Made by a program: the position numbers and the translations under genes. Under the pieces are notes generated by a model that ran no database searches, had not been told where the DNA came from, and worked only from the letters and a program-made list of their open reading frames with translations. This document shows, in pieces, positions 53,329 to 62,649 of a DNA stretch of 64,000 nucleotides; position 1 is the stretch's first letter, and the number at the start of each line of letters is the position of its first letter. This DNA comes from Microscillaceae bacterium. Its GTDB lineage: Bacteria > Bacteroidota > Bacteroidia > Cytophagales > Microscillaceae. The DNA lies in NCBI GenBank assembly GCA_011390205.1, contig JAABSX010000006.1, forward strand, positions 62,001-126,000. The letters run 5' to 3'.

Positions 53329-55023
53329 TTATTTGGCATATTTTCTTTTTCTGAGAAAGAAAAACAAGAATCCGAAGAGAACCATGAGCAGTATCGGCAA
53401 GGACATATTCAAAATCTGCCAGTAAGTTTTTTCTTCTTTGAGTTTGATTTTGTCTAAGGGTCTGAGTGTAATTTCTTTGTTTTTGGATGACATAATTCCT
53501 TGGTCATCTATCATAAAATCAATGGCATTGATTAAAAAATCTGCATTAGAGTAGGTTGTTTTTCTGAATATATCCAAGCCAAGAGGCACGGGTTCACCAT
53601 CACGGTTGATGTCATTTCGGAGGATATCACCATCTGCACAGACAAGAATTTTGTTTTGAGGGCTTTGGGCTATGAACCCTTTTCTCTTGCTAAAGCTTTT
53701 GGATTGGTAGATAGATTTGAAGCTCCCTTCTAAGAGGTATGCTACAGGCAATGGCCCTTGATTAAAGAGGGCAGGGTCTGGAGGTGTTCTTTCTTCTTCA
53801 TAGAGTACTTCGGCTGGGGTCTTGATGATGCGTGCGTATTGAGAAGAGTAGAGTAGGGGTGTTTTTCGGATTCCCTCCGCCTTTATGGTGTCTATGGTGC
53901 TGATAAACTTACTTTGTATAGGGCCTAAATTTTTGACGATGGGGTGCTTGCCAAAAGTATTGAGCAAGGGGTAATAAGTCCAGGGCAGGGGCTGTATGTT
54001 GGGGCGGTTGTCAGCTATGTTTCCAATCACGATAGGAATCGACCCTGCATTGAGGTCTTTGACAAGGTCAGGGTTTAGCCTTACACCATATTTAAAAAAC
54101 ATATCTAGCAGGTTATGCTCTACGGGGAAGGTAAACGAACCCTTATCACGCAAGACACTATCCATATAAACACCGACCACATCCACAAAAAAGAGGGCTT
54201 TGCCTCCTCCCATGATGTATTGGTCTATCTTATATTTTTCATCTTCATTAAAAGCAGAATCAGGCTTGGCGATGATGATGGCATCTACGCCTTCTTTGAT
54301 TTTATCATCAAGTGGCAAGGGGATTTTGACCACATCATAAAACTCCTGCAAGCGAGTGATGACAGAAGCCATTTCTATATTTTCTAATTCTCCGTGTCCT
54401 TCTATGAGTCCGACTCTTTTTTTGTCGTTATTGGTAAGTTTTCGGAGTGCCGACATGAGGTTAAATTCCACATTTTCGGCAGATTGATTGAGGATTTGTT
54501 CGGGGCTAGGAGCACCCTGCACGCTTTGGTCTATGACCTTGAAGAGCATGGCAGTAGTTTCGTAAGCTTGCCCTGTTTTGCCATCAAAATAAGTAATGCT
54601 TGCCCCTGGAAAGATGAGTTTTTCTACTCTTTGTCCGTCTTCATTGGCGAAGATATTGGTAGGCTGTATTCCACGCTTCATGAGTTCTTGAAAAAACTCA
54701 TTTTGTTCTTTCTCATTTTTGCCAGCCATGGGGTCTATGAATCGGTAGGTAAGTTTTGAGCCTGCATACACCTTAAATTCGTCTAGGGTTTCTTTGACAG
54801 CCTTCTGCAATCTCTGAAAACCTGGTGGAAACTTGCCCTCTAGATAAACTTTGATGACGATTTCGTCCTCTAGATTTTGGAGTATATTTTTGGTAGCAGG
54901 GCTAAGGCTGTATCGCTGCTCTTGGGTGAGGTCTAGTCTAAAAAAATATTGATTTGCAAGGAGATTGACCACTAATAAGCCAACCAAGCCGAGGAGGAGT
55001 TGAGTCAGGTGCTTTCGCTTCAT
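53329..55023 (-). CDS. gldG: Gliding motility-associated ABC transporter protein GldG
   Basis: 564 aa. N-terminal helix (LLLGLVGLLVVNLLANQYFFRLDLTQ, of which LLGLVGLLVVNLLANQ is the core), the ABC-type uncharacterised domain RYSLSPATKNILQNLED and VKVYLEGKFPPGFQRL-type segment, IDPMAGKNEKEQN, GLIEGHGELENIEMASV, and a C-terminal membrane helix (ILNMSLPILLMVLFGFLF). GldG is a membrane partner of GldF/GldA in the ABC complex needed for gliding in Flavobacterium. Neither gldF nor gldA is adjacent here. Confidence 0.92.
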   Translation of the reverse strand: MKRKHLTQLLLGLVGLLVVNLLANQYFFRLDLTQEQRYSLSPATKNILQNLEDEIVIKVYLEGKFPPGFQRLQKAVKETLDEFKVYAGSKLTYRFIDPMAGKNEKEQNEFFQELMKRGIQPTNIFANEDGQRVEKLIFPGASITYFDGKTGQAYETTAMLFKVIDQSVQGAPSPEQILNQSAENVEFNLMSALRKLTNNDKKRVGLIEGHGELENIEMASVITRLQEFYDVVKIPLPLDDKIKEGVDAIIIAKPDSAFNEDEKYKIDQYIMGGGKALFFVDVVGVYMDSVLRDKGSFTFPVEHNLLDMFFKYGVRLNPDLVKDLNAGSIPIVIGNIADNRPNIQPLPWTYYPLLNTFGKHPIVKNLGPIQSKFISTIDTIKAEGIRKTPLLYSSQYARIIKTPAEVLYEEERTPPDPALFNQGPLPVAYLLEGSFKSIYQSKSFSKRKGFIAQSPQNKILVCADGDILRNDINRDGEPVPLGLDIFRKTTYSNADFLINAIDFMIDDQGIMSSKNKEITLRPLDKIKLKEEKTYWQILNMSLPILLMVLFGFLFFFLRKRKYAK

Positions 55024-55125
55024 AAAATCTTAATTACTGTACTGAAAGTAAACAAACAAGATAGACCGACAAAAATACTCTAGTCTTGAGTAGAAAGCCA
55101 CAAAGTTAAGAAATTTATTTGTTTT

Positions 55126-58100
55126 TTAGAATTGCAGCCCAATCACGAGCATATCATCGGTTTGTTTTCTATCACCTTGCCACTCCTGAATGGTCTTGTG
55201 GAGGATTTCTTGCTGTGTGGCCATGGGCAGGAGGTGAATCTTAAGGAGCAACTCTCTGAACCTTTTGGAGCTGAACTTGCGGTCTTGCGGCCCTCCAAAT
55301 TGATCTTGGACACCATCCGAAAAAAGGTAAAATACATCTCCACTTTGAAAGGGAATACTCTCTGAAAAAAATTCTTTTTGTTTGATTTGAGAGCCACCTA
55401 TGGGGTGAATAGAGCCTTTTATTTGGTGAAGCACTCCTTCTCTGATGTAGTAGAGGGGGTTTTTGGCCCCTGCGAACTCTATGCACTGCTCAAGGTCATC
55501 AATGATGATAAGTGACATATCCATGCCATCTTTTGAGCCTCCGTCTTCTTGTTTGAGGTATTCTTTTACACTTCGGTCTAGCTTGTCTAGGATAAGGTGT
55601 GCACGGGTGATTTTATCTTCAAACACAATGGTATTGAGGAGGTCATTCCCGATTACGGTCATAAAAGCCCCTGGCACTCCGTGTCCTGTGCAGTCTATGG
55701 CAGCAATCATGGTCTTTACATCATCAAAACCTGTGAAGATAGAAGTGCCGCTTCCCTCTCTCAGCGTATCTGTTTTGGTAAAAAGAGGTGCGGGTACAGT
55801 TTCGGCAAACCAATAAAAATCACCACTTACAATGTCTTTGGGCTGATAAAATATAAAAAAATCTTGAAAGAAGCTGCCTATTTCTTCGTATGATGGCAAA
55901 ATGGCGTGTTGTATTCGGCGGGCATAGCGGATACTGTCAGAGATTTTGCGGAATGATTTTTCTATTTGAGTATTTTTTTCTTCTAATTCTTGCAAAATAC
56001 TTGCCTTTTCAAATGCCGATACTGCCTGCTCTTTAAATCTGATGAGCTTGGCAATGTCTTTTTGGCTGATTTCTTGGAATGCCCTAGGGCTATCAAAAAA
56101 CACCAAGCCCACTAGCTGATTGTCTAGCACGATTTGCATCGCCAGTGAAGACTGAGGCTGGTAATTTAAAGCAAAGGAGGGCTGTTTGAGCAGCTCGGTA
56201 GGGAGGTGATAAAGACCTTTGGCAAGCTCTACGCCTTTGTCGCAGTATTTGTGTAAGGTATCTTCTTGAAAAGTTTTTTGCTGGAAGATGTCATCGGGAT
56301 ATCCTTGAGTGGCTGCAAGTTTAAAATGATTACTTTCTTTGTCTCGGAGTAAAAACAAACTTTGCTCAGATTGAGGAAACAAGCGAAGCCCTTGCTCTAG
56401 AAGCGACTGTAAGACCTTTTCAAATTTGACCTCTTGATTGATAATTTGGATAATCTGATTGATGGTTTCTAGCTCACGTGCTTGCTGTGTGATTTCTTGG
56501 TATTGAGCCTGTATTTTTTGGGTACGTTCATCCACGCTTTTTTCCAGTGCTTTTTTGCTTTGCTCTAGTGCCCTGATTCTCCAGTAATAGATTAAAAAAC
56601 CTGTGGTGATGATGGCTAAAGCCATCAAGATATAAAAAGCCCAAGTTTGATAAAAGAAAGGTGCGATATAAAACTCGATAGACTGGCTCTGCTCACTCCA
56701 GATGCCGTCATTGTTGCTGGCTTTCATCTCAAATCTGTACTTTCCTGGGGGCAGATTGGTGTAGTAGGCTTCTCTTTTATTGCCTGCCTTTATCCATTCT
56801 TCTTGGTAGCTGCTTCCTAAGAGTCTGTATTGATATTGGATACGGGCAGGGGCTAAGAAACTCAGTGCAGCAAAATCAATTTCAATTTTGTTGTTGCCTG
56901 CTTTCAGACGAATCTCTTGTGAAGGGAGGTACTCTTGGTTATCTGCGATGAGCGTCTTGATGGCCAAGGATGGGGGGATGTAGTTGATTTTGATTTGTAA
57001 GGGATGGATGACAGCAAGCCCTTCTGTGGTAGGATACCAAAGTCTGCCTTGCTGGTCTTTGAGTACGGAGGGCTGTGCAGAGGTAGCACAGTCGCTGCTT
57101 TTCATTCCTTCTTCTTCTTGGTAGAGGGTGCACTGGAGCTTGGTTTTAGGTTCGTTGCCATTTTGTCTGGCATCTAAAAATGAGTCAAGTGCTTGTTTCT
57201 CTACCCAAAAGATGCCATTGTTAGAGCTAAACCACATACGCCCTTTGTCATCTTCTATGATGCTATGAATGTCATCATTGGCAAGCCCATCTCTTGCGAA
57301 GATACTTGTAATTTTTCCGTCTTTGATGCGTGAAAGCCCTCCTTTAGTGCCTATCCAGATATTTCCTTTTGTATCTTCATAGATTGTAAACACGAGGTTA
57401 TTGGCGATTCCGTTTCTTTGTTTGTATGTAATGATATTTTGGTCAGGCCTGATACAGTTTACGCCTCCATTCTCTGTACCTACCCAGATATTTCCTTTTT
57501 TGTCTTTGCTGAGGCACATGATAGAGTTGTCGGAGAGTCCTATTTGGCGGGTATAGTTATAAAATTTTTCATTCTGAAATTTACTCAAACCCGTTTTAGT
57601 ACCTATCCAGACAGCCCCTTTCTCATCTTGCAAGAGCACCCTTGCGATGTCTCCTGCTAGCCCGTCATTGCTGTTGAATTGCTTGATGTTGTTTTCTGAT
57701 TGCTTGGGCTTAAGCGTGATGACATTGACCCCCCCCCCATAAGTAGCCACCCAGATGTTTCCATTAGTATCTTGTGTGATAGAGCGGACATAATTGCTGC
57801 TGAGTCCGTTTTCTTTGTCAAATACTTGGATAAATTTTCCATTTTTGAATCTGTTTACTCCTCCCCCTGTAGTACCTATCCAGATATCGCCCTCTTTGCT
57901 TTGGTAGAGGCAATTTGTTACATTGTCACTGAGTCCTTCTGAGCTGGTATAATTGGTAAATTTACCATCTCTGAGCCTATTGAGTCCACCTCTGTTAAGC
58001 CCTATCCAGAGGCTTCCTTCATAGTCTTCAAAAATATCTGAGATGCTATTGGAGCTAAGCCCTTCACGGACAGTAAAGGCTTCAAACTGTATAGAATCTT

Positions 58101-59019
58101 TTTGGCGTTGTGCATCGGTGATTCTGCTGATTCCGCCACTTTGTGAGCCTATCCAGAGGGTGTTTCGGGAGTCTAAGAATATTTTGGTAACATAATCATC
58201 ATTAAATCCTTCTGAGATGCGGTATATTTTGTATTGATTATTTTTTTGGTCATATCTTACCAATCCACTTTGTGAACCTATCCAGAGCATATTTTGGCTA
58301 TCTTCGGCAATACTTGTGATATATTTATTGATAAATATAATCTTGTTTCGGCTATAATCTTCAAATTTCCCTTTTTGATACATGCTCACCCCACGAGAAG
58401 TACCTATCCACAATATGCCATTTTTGCCGAGCGAAAGTGCAGTAATATCTCTGGATGAAAGCCCATCACGGGCAGAAAATATTTTAAACCTACTTCCTGT
58501 CCATTTGCAAAGCCCTTTATGTGTGCCTACCCAAAGTTGCTGTTCGGCATCTTCAGAGATGCAGGTGATGCTGTTGTCTGCCAGCCCGTCTTCTGTGCTG
58601 TATCTGATAAATTTTCCATTTTGGTAACATATCAAGCCTCCATTGTTTGTGCCTATCCACAATCTTTTTTGCTTGTCTTCGTAAATACTGAGAATGCTAC
58701 TGGTCTCAAAAGCAGGGGTATTGTTGGTATTGTAGGTCTTAAACTGCAAGCCATCAAAGCGTGTAAGCCCTTCGGGAGTAGCAAGCCATATAAAACCATC
58801 TGTAGTCTGTATAATGGCAGATATGCTGTTTTGGGGCAATCCGTCATTTTTTTTCCAGACATCACACTGGTATTGAGAGATGCTTTTTTGAGGAGATAAG
58901 CCTAAGCGAGTACTTTCGGTGAGCTTTTGGGTATATCCAGATTTTTGTGCAAACACCCATGCAGGGATGAGCAACAGAGAAACAGTACATACTAAAACTA
59001 CGAATGTATAAAATCTCAT
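55126..59019 (-). CDS. Two-component-type propeller sensor with GAF and SpoIIE phosphatase output
   Basis: 1297 aa. Signal peptide 1-24 (LIPAWVFAQ). Two-component-regulator propeller repeats, about 45-700 (recurring LWIGTNNGG, NIWVGTENGG and IWIGTKGGLSR motifs, about 14 units). Y_Y_Y domain, about 718-783 (TNLPPGKYRFEMKASNNDG). One TM helix, about 795-813 (FYILMALAIITTGFLIYYW). Coiled coil, then a GAF-like region (about 860-1005), then a second coiled coil. SpoIIE/PP2C phosphatase, about 1029-1297, keeps IVSGDFYW, DCTGHGVPGAFM, KDGMDMSL, FSDG and QTDD. The periplasmic part has the layout of hybrid two-component sensors for glycans, but the output is a phosphatase instead of kinase plus DNA-binding domains. 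A 30-residue loop follows SGDFYWF. Confidence 0.93.
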   Translation of the reverse strand: MRFYTFVVLVCTVSLLLIPAWVFAQKSGYTQKLTESTRLGLSPQKSISQYQCDVWKKNDGLPQNSISAIIQTTDGFIWLATPEGLTRFDGLQFKTYNTNNTPAFETSSILSIYEDKQKRLWIGTNNGGLICYQNGKFIRYSTEDGLADNSITCISEDAEQQLWVGTHKGLCKWTGSRFKIFSARDGLSSRDITALSLGKNGILWIGTSRGVSMYQKGKFEDYSRNKIIFINKYITSIAEDSQNMLWIGSQSGLVRYDQKNNQYKIYRISEGFNDDYVTKIFLDSRNTLWIGSQSGGISRITDAQRQKDSIQFEAFTVREGLSSNSISDIFEDYEGSLWIGLNRGGLNRLRDGKFTNYTSSEGLSDNVTNCLYQSKEGDIWIGTTGGGVNRFKNGKFIQVFDKENGLSSNYVRSITQDTNGNIWVATYGGGVNVITLKPKQSENNIKQFNSNDGLAGDIARVLLQDEKGAVWIGTKTGLSKFQNEKFYNYTRQIGLSDNSIMCLSKDKKGNIWVGTENGGVNCIRPDQNIITYKQRNGIANNLVFTIYEDTKGNIWIGTKGGLSRIKDGKITSIFARDGLANDDIHSIIEDDKGRMWFSSNNGIFWVEKQALDSFLDARQNGNEPKTKLQCTLYQEEEGMKSSDCATSAQPSVLKDQQGRLWYPTTEGLAVIHPLQIKINYIPPSLAIKTLIADNQEYLPSQEIRLKAGNNKIEIDFAALSFLAPARIQYQYRLLGSSYQEEWIKAGNKREAYYTNLPPGKYRFEMKASNNDGIWSEQSQSIEFYIAPFFYQTWAFYILMALAIITTGFLIYYWRIRALEQSKKALEKSVDERTQKIQAQYQEITQQARELETINQIIQIINQEVKFEKVLQSLLEQGLRLFPQSEQSLFLLRDKESNHFKLAATQGYPDDIFQQKTFQEDTLHKYCDKGVELAKGLYHLPTELLKQPSFALNYQPQSSLAMQIVLDNQLVGLVFFDSPRAFQEISQKDIAKLIRFKEQAVSAFEKASILQELEEKNTQIEKSFRKISDSIRYARRIQHAILPSYEEIGSFFQDFFIFYQPKDIVSGDFYWFAETVPAPLFTKTDTLREGSGTSIFTGFDDVKTMIAAIDCTGHGVPGAFMTVIGNDLLNTIVFEDKITRAHLILDKLDRSVKEYLKQEDGGSKDGMDMSLIIIDDLEQCIEFAGAKNPLYYIREGVLHQIKGSIHPIGGSQIKQKEFFSESIPFQSGDVFYLFSDGVQDQFGGPQDRKFSSKRFRELLLKIHLLPMATQQEILHKTIQEWQGDRKQTDDMLVIGLQF

Positions 59020-59194
59020 AAATACTTAGAGGCTTATTGGTTTGTGTGTGCAAAACATAGATTCTTTCTTAAATTTATGCTGTATTAAAGAAAGCTAAAA
59101 ATTGCTTTTAAATCTATTATAAAAATTTAAAATCCTATGATGTAGTTTAGCAAATAATAAGAACTACCAAAATTAAAACAAAACACCAAAAATC

Positions 59195-59572
59195 ATGCAA
59201 GAAGTGGAGAATTTTAAAAAATACAAATTATTTGAAAGTTGGGCAGCAGCATCCCGTGAGCTAAAGCCAGGGGCTATGTTGAGCAAATATTGCGGCTTAA
59301 AGAAAGTCCTTGTTTTGAGAATTTCTGAGGGCTTTTTTGCGATGGAAGATGCCTGCCCTCACAAGCTGGTGAAGCTAAGCAAGGGCGAGCTGATAGACGA
59401 GCTAGAGATAGAGTGCTATTGGCACAAATACCGATTTAATGTCAAGACAGGGGAGGAGTGCACAGGCAAGAATATCCGCCCCGTAAAGACCTACTCATGG
59501 AGTGAAGAAGAAGACGGCATTTATTTACAGATACCCGAGGATGCCACCCAAGATGACCCTTTTAGTTTTTAG
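59195..59572 (+). CDS. Rieske 2Fe-2S ferredoxin-like protein
   Basis: 125 aa, soluble, no signal. Rieske motifs CPHKLVKLSKGEL (Cys-x-His) and ECYWHKYRFNVKTG (Cys-x-x-His) hold the 2Fe-2S cluster; the rest is the short beta fold of Rieske ferredoxins (NirD/bifunctional-like). Its redox partner is not identifiable here. Its stop is 7 nt from the stop of the convergent TPM gene. Confidence 0.9.
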   Translation: MQEVENFKKYKLFESWAAASRELKPGAMLSKYCGLKKVLVLRISEGFFAMEDACPHKLVKLSKGELIDELEIECYWHKYRFNVKTGEECTGKNIRPVKTYSWSEEEDGIYLQIPEDATQDDPFSF

Positions 59573-59579
59573 AATTTGC

Positions 59580-60023
59580 TCAGGAAGAAATATCGTCAGG
59601 AAGCTCATTTTGGTCATTTTCATCTGCAGGAAAATAGGCTTTCAGTTGTGAGCCTGTGCTTTGAATGCCCTCAATGATACCCTGTGAAAATTTCTTTTGA
59701 GCAAATTTATCTTGAAGACTTATTTTGATATTCTCCCAAAAATCTTGGGGAACTGCCGCATTGATGCCTTCATCTGCAATGATGGCAAACTGGTGTGTCT
59801 GGTGGGCAATATAAAACAGTACAGCATTTTTTTGTTCGGTATTTTGCATTCCTAACGCTTGGAATACATTCAATGCCCTATCAAAAGTAGCTGCATTTTC
59901 TTCTCCTGACTCTACATGAACCCTGATTTCACCAGAGGTTCTTTTTTCAGCATCTCTGATAGCTTGTATAATGGCTTGCTCTTCTGTGGCTTGAAAAAAC
60001 TTTTTTTTGGGAAATATTTTCAT
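59580..60023 (-). CDS. TPM domain protein
   Basis: 147 aa with the TPM (PF04536-type) pattern: ATEEQAIIQAIRDAEKRTSGEIRVHVE, cited here in part as AIRDAEKRTSGEIRVHVE, then NAVLFYIAHQTHQFAIIADEG and SLQDKFAQKKFSQGIIEGI. No signal peptide or TM helix, unlike the membrane-bound TPM paralogues. The gene follows lemA by 32 nt, the usual LemA-TPM pairing in Bacteroidetes. Function is poorly known (membrane-protein quality or stress has been proposed). Confidence 0.85.
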   Translation of the reverse strand: MKIFPKKKFFQATEEQAIIQAIRDAEKRTSGEIRVHVESGEENAATFDRALNVFQALGMQNTEQKNAVLFYIAHQTHQFAIIADEGINAAVPQDFWENIKISLQDKFAQKKFSQGIIEGIQSTGSQLKAYFPADENDQNELPDDISS

Positions 60024-60055
60024 AAAAAAATGGTAAGTTTTTGATGCGTGATAGA

Positions 60056-61081
60056 TTATTCAAAGTTAATTTCGGGTATTTTGTCTGCACCCTGCTCCAT
60101 TTTGAGGTATTCTTTTTGCCCCAAACCTAGCAGCGAGCCAGGGAAAGTACTAGCGAAGGTATTGTATTTTGCGACTGCCTCATTGAACCTTTTTTTTTCT
60201 ACTGAGATTCTATTCTGTGAGCCTTCTAGCTGCACTTGCAGGTCACGGAAAGCTTGGCTTGAGCTCAGTGTAGGGTCATTTTGGGCACTTGCCATGATGC
60301 TATTGAGTGCTGATAGAAGTTCGGATTGTTTTTGTTGAAAGTTTGCTAATTGGTTTTTGTCAAGTTTATTTCGGTCTATCTGGAGTTGTCCCAGTTCTTT
60401 TTTGACTTGTATAATTTTTTGCAGGTTTTTTTTCTCAAAATTGGCTGCGGATTGGGCAGTGCGGACAAGCTGCGGCACGAGGTCGGAGCGTCTTTGATAG
60501 ACATTTTCTACCTGAGCCCATTTGCTGGCTACTTCTTCTTTGTTGGTGGCAGCAGCATTGCTCAGGAAGGTGTATAAAATAATGATTATCAGCAAGATAA
60601 GCCCTGCTACGGCAGCCAAGACATACTTTAGCGTTGTTTTGTTGTCTATTTTTGCTTCTTCTGCAGTTCTGATGTCTCGGATTATTTGGAGGGCTTCGCT
60701 GTGTCCAGGCTGTAGCTTTAGCGTTCTTTGTGCATATTTTTGGGCTTGCTCTTGGTGTGCAGGTTTTTCAGCTTCTAGCCATCCTGCTGCGTAGGCTTTG
60801 GCAAGGCTGTAGGTGGCCTCTACACTGTTTGGGATGAGGGCATTGGCTTGCTCAAGCTCTTGGATTGCCTCTTTCCAGTTGCCAAAGCGGAGATGCCCCT
60901 GTCCACTCTTCAGATGTGCCTTGGCAGTTTCTTGTGAGTCAAGCCAATCCTCCTCACTCATGCCGAGCTCTAAGGCTATTTCTTTGAGTTCTTGGTCACT
61001 GAGGGGCTTTTCACGCTGCTCATCTTGCAGTATGAGCATTCTGTTAATGTATTTTTGTAGGCGGTCATCAGAGTAATCCAT
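60056..61081 (-). CDS. lemA: LemA family protein with N-terminal TPR-like region
   Basis: 341 aa. Residues 1 to about 150 are soluble, with an acidic N-terminal part and two TPR-like units (AHLKSGQGHLRFGNWKEAI, AYAAGWLEAEK to ALQIIRDI). One TM helix, about 152-174 (LAAVAGLILLIIIILYTFL). A LemA domain, about 180-341 (ENVYQRRSDLVPQLVRTAQ, LQVQLEGSQNRISVEKKRFNEAV and ASTFPGSLLGL). LemA usually starts with the TM helix; the added cytoplasmic TPR part is the odd feature. Cotranscribed with the TPM gene. Confidence 0.88.
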   Translation of the reverse strand: MDYSDDRLQKYINRMLILQDEQREKPLSDQELKEIALELGMSEEDWLDSQETAKAHLKSGQGHLRFGNWKEAIQELEQANALIPNSVEATYSLAKAYAAGWLEAEKPAHQEQAQKYAQRTLKLQPGHSEALQIIRDIRTAEEAKIDNKTTLKYVLAAVAGLILLIIIILYTFLSNAAATNKEEVASKWAQVENVYQRRSDLVPQLVRTAQSAANFEKKNLQKIIQVKKELGQLQIDRNKLDKNQLANFQQKQSELLSALNSIMASAQNDPTLSSSQAFRDLQVQLEGSQNRISVEKKRFNEAVAKYNTFASTFPGSLLGLGQKEYLKMEQGADKIPEINFE

Positions 61082-61393
61082 AAGTATTCATCTTTAAATT
61101 TTTGACAAATAGAGATACATAAAACACGAAATTACATATTTTTCTGAAAAATCAAACTAGAAAGAAATATAAGTAAGGGGCTTGTGAGCAATCATTCAAA
61201 AATTTCAACTTAAATTATGAGTGCTTTCAACTTGTGAAGACACAGCCCGAGGGTTTGAGGCTTTTTAAAGAGGCAGGGAAAGTAAACTATTTTTTTAGTT
61301 GTAATAATACTTTTAAACTTTTATTTGTTTAAATTTGCCACAAAGCAATACACCTAAAAACAATATTTTACATTATACGCTTATTAAATTACT
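61082..61393. other. Divergent intergenic region
   Basis: 312 nt, AT-rich. A candidate -7 box TAAATTTG at 61330-61337 precedes the DUF4837 gene. No gene was found on either strand. Confidence 0.45.
61330..61337 (+). promoter_or_regulatory. Candidate -7 box for the DUF4837 gene
   Basis: TAAATTTG matches TAnnTTTG, 56 nt upstream of the ATG; the nearest upstream TTG (61299-61301) is about 28 nt away, longer than usual. Confidence 0.35.
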
Positions 61394-62506
61394 ATGCAAA
61401 AATTAAATTTAAGAATACACCCGTATCTTTTTACTACTGTACTTTGTCTTGCATCATTGCTTATGCTCGGCACTGGCTGTATAGAAAAAACAAGCAATGC
61501 AGATGGCACACCCAAAGATTTCAAGTTAAGCAGTGAGGGTGGCTCACTAGAAATTATTGCCGTGATGGACTCTATCCGCTGGAATGGTGAGCTGGGCGAG
61601 GCCCTACGCAGTGTGTACATGGAGGCAGCCCCTGGCCTGCCTAGAGGAGAAGCTCGTTTTAAACTTCTGTCGGTGAGCCCTCGTGATTTTAAACGCTTTT
61701 TGAAGCGACACCATAGCCTTATCTTTTTGACTTTGCTAGATGACAACAGTGAGGGAGGCAAACTTATGAAGTCTTTTTTTACAAAGACTTCTCTTGATGA
61801 GATTAAAAAAGATGGGGAAAAATTTATGATTGGACGTAAAGATGAATTTGCCAAAGATCAAAAAATTCTTTACCTCTTTGGAGAGACACAAGACCAACTT
61901 ATCCAAAAACTCAAAGCCAACAAAGCCCGCCTGCAAGATTATTTTTATGAATCAGAGCGGGCACGCACTATTCAAAGGCTGATGGGTTCGGGAAGTTTTA
62001 AAAATGAGCCTCTCAGCCAAAAAGTAGAAAAGGAAACAGGGCTTTCACTCAGCATTCCTGATGGCTATGCCCTTGCCAAGAAAGATTCTAACTTTTTGTG
62101 GGTCAGGCACGCTGGCAAACCCTATGACCGCAATATCTGGATTTCTTATGGCACATATACTTCCGAAGAAATGTTTTCGGATGAGCAGTTTTTGCGCTGG
62201 CGAAATCACTTTGGGTATAAATGCATGAATGACACAACCCTAGAGCTTTCTTATATGACTTCGCAAGATGATGTCATCCCTACCATCGGCCGTCAGACCA
62301 CCTTCGGGGGCAAGTTTGCAAAAGAATATAAAGGATTGTGGAAGCTCAAAAATAATACTAGAGGAGGCCCTTTTGTGGGGTATGCTTTTGTAGATCAAAA
62401 AACCAACAGATTTTACTACATAGAAGCGTTTTTGTATGGCCCTAATGAGAAGCATAAAAACGTGATGTTTGAGCTAGAATCGATTTTACATACCACCGAG
62501 TACTAA
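61394..62506 (+). CDS. DUF4837 family lipoprotein
   Basis: 370 aa. Lipobox at the end of the signal (ASLLMLGTGC, Cys about residue 29), followed by a polar linker and the DUF4837 fold: GGSLEIIAVMDSIRWNGELG, VSPRDFKRFLKRHHSLIFLT, SLSIPDGYALAKKDSNFLWV, SYGTYTSEEMFSD, and GPFVGYAFVDQKTNRFYYIEA. Bacteroidetes-specific with unknown function; expected to be anchored in the outer or inner membrane. Monocistronic; a large hairpin follows. Confidence 0.88.
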   Translation: MQKLNLRIHPYLFTTVLCLASLLMLGTGCIEKTSNADGTPKDFKLSSEGGSLEIIAVMDSIRWNGELGEALRSVYMEAAPGLPRGEARFKLLSVSPRDFKRFLKRHHSLIFLTLLDDNSEGGKLMKSFFTKTSLDEIKKDGEKFMIGRKDEFAKDQKILYLFGETQDQLIQKLKANKARLQDYFYESERARTIQRLMGSGSFKNEPLSQKVEKETGLSLSIPDGYALAKKDSNFLWVRHAGKPYDRNIWISYGTYTSEEMFSDEQFLRWRNHFGYKCMNDTTLELSYMTSQDDVIPTIGRQTTFGGKFAKEYKGLWKLKNNTRGGPFVGYAFVDQKTNRFYYIEAFLYGPNEKHKNVMFELESILHTTEY

Positions 62507-62587
62507 AGTAAATGGAAAATTGAGAATTACTCAATATACTGATTTTCCTTACCCTTCACTTTGTAGAGGTATAAAGCAAGGGAGCTG

Positions 62588-62630
62588 AAGACAGGAAGGA
62601 GGGGAGATGTCATCCCCTGCTTTCTGTCTT
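62588..62630. terminator. Large hairpin between convergent genes
   Basis: Arms aagacaggaagg...gggga and tcccc...ctttctgtctt pair over about 17 positions with one mismatch; 7-nt loop. Located between the DUF4837 and lipase genes; the T-rich tail is poor, so termination is inferred from position and stem strength. Confidence 0.55.
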
Positions 62631-62649
62631 AAAAATTAAAAGCTTTTTC

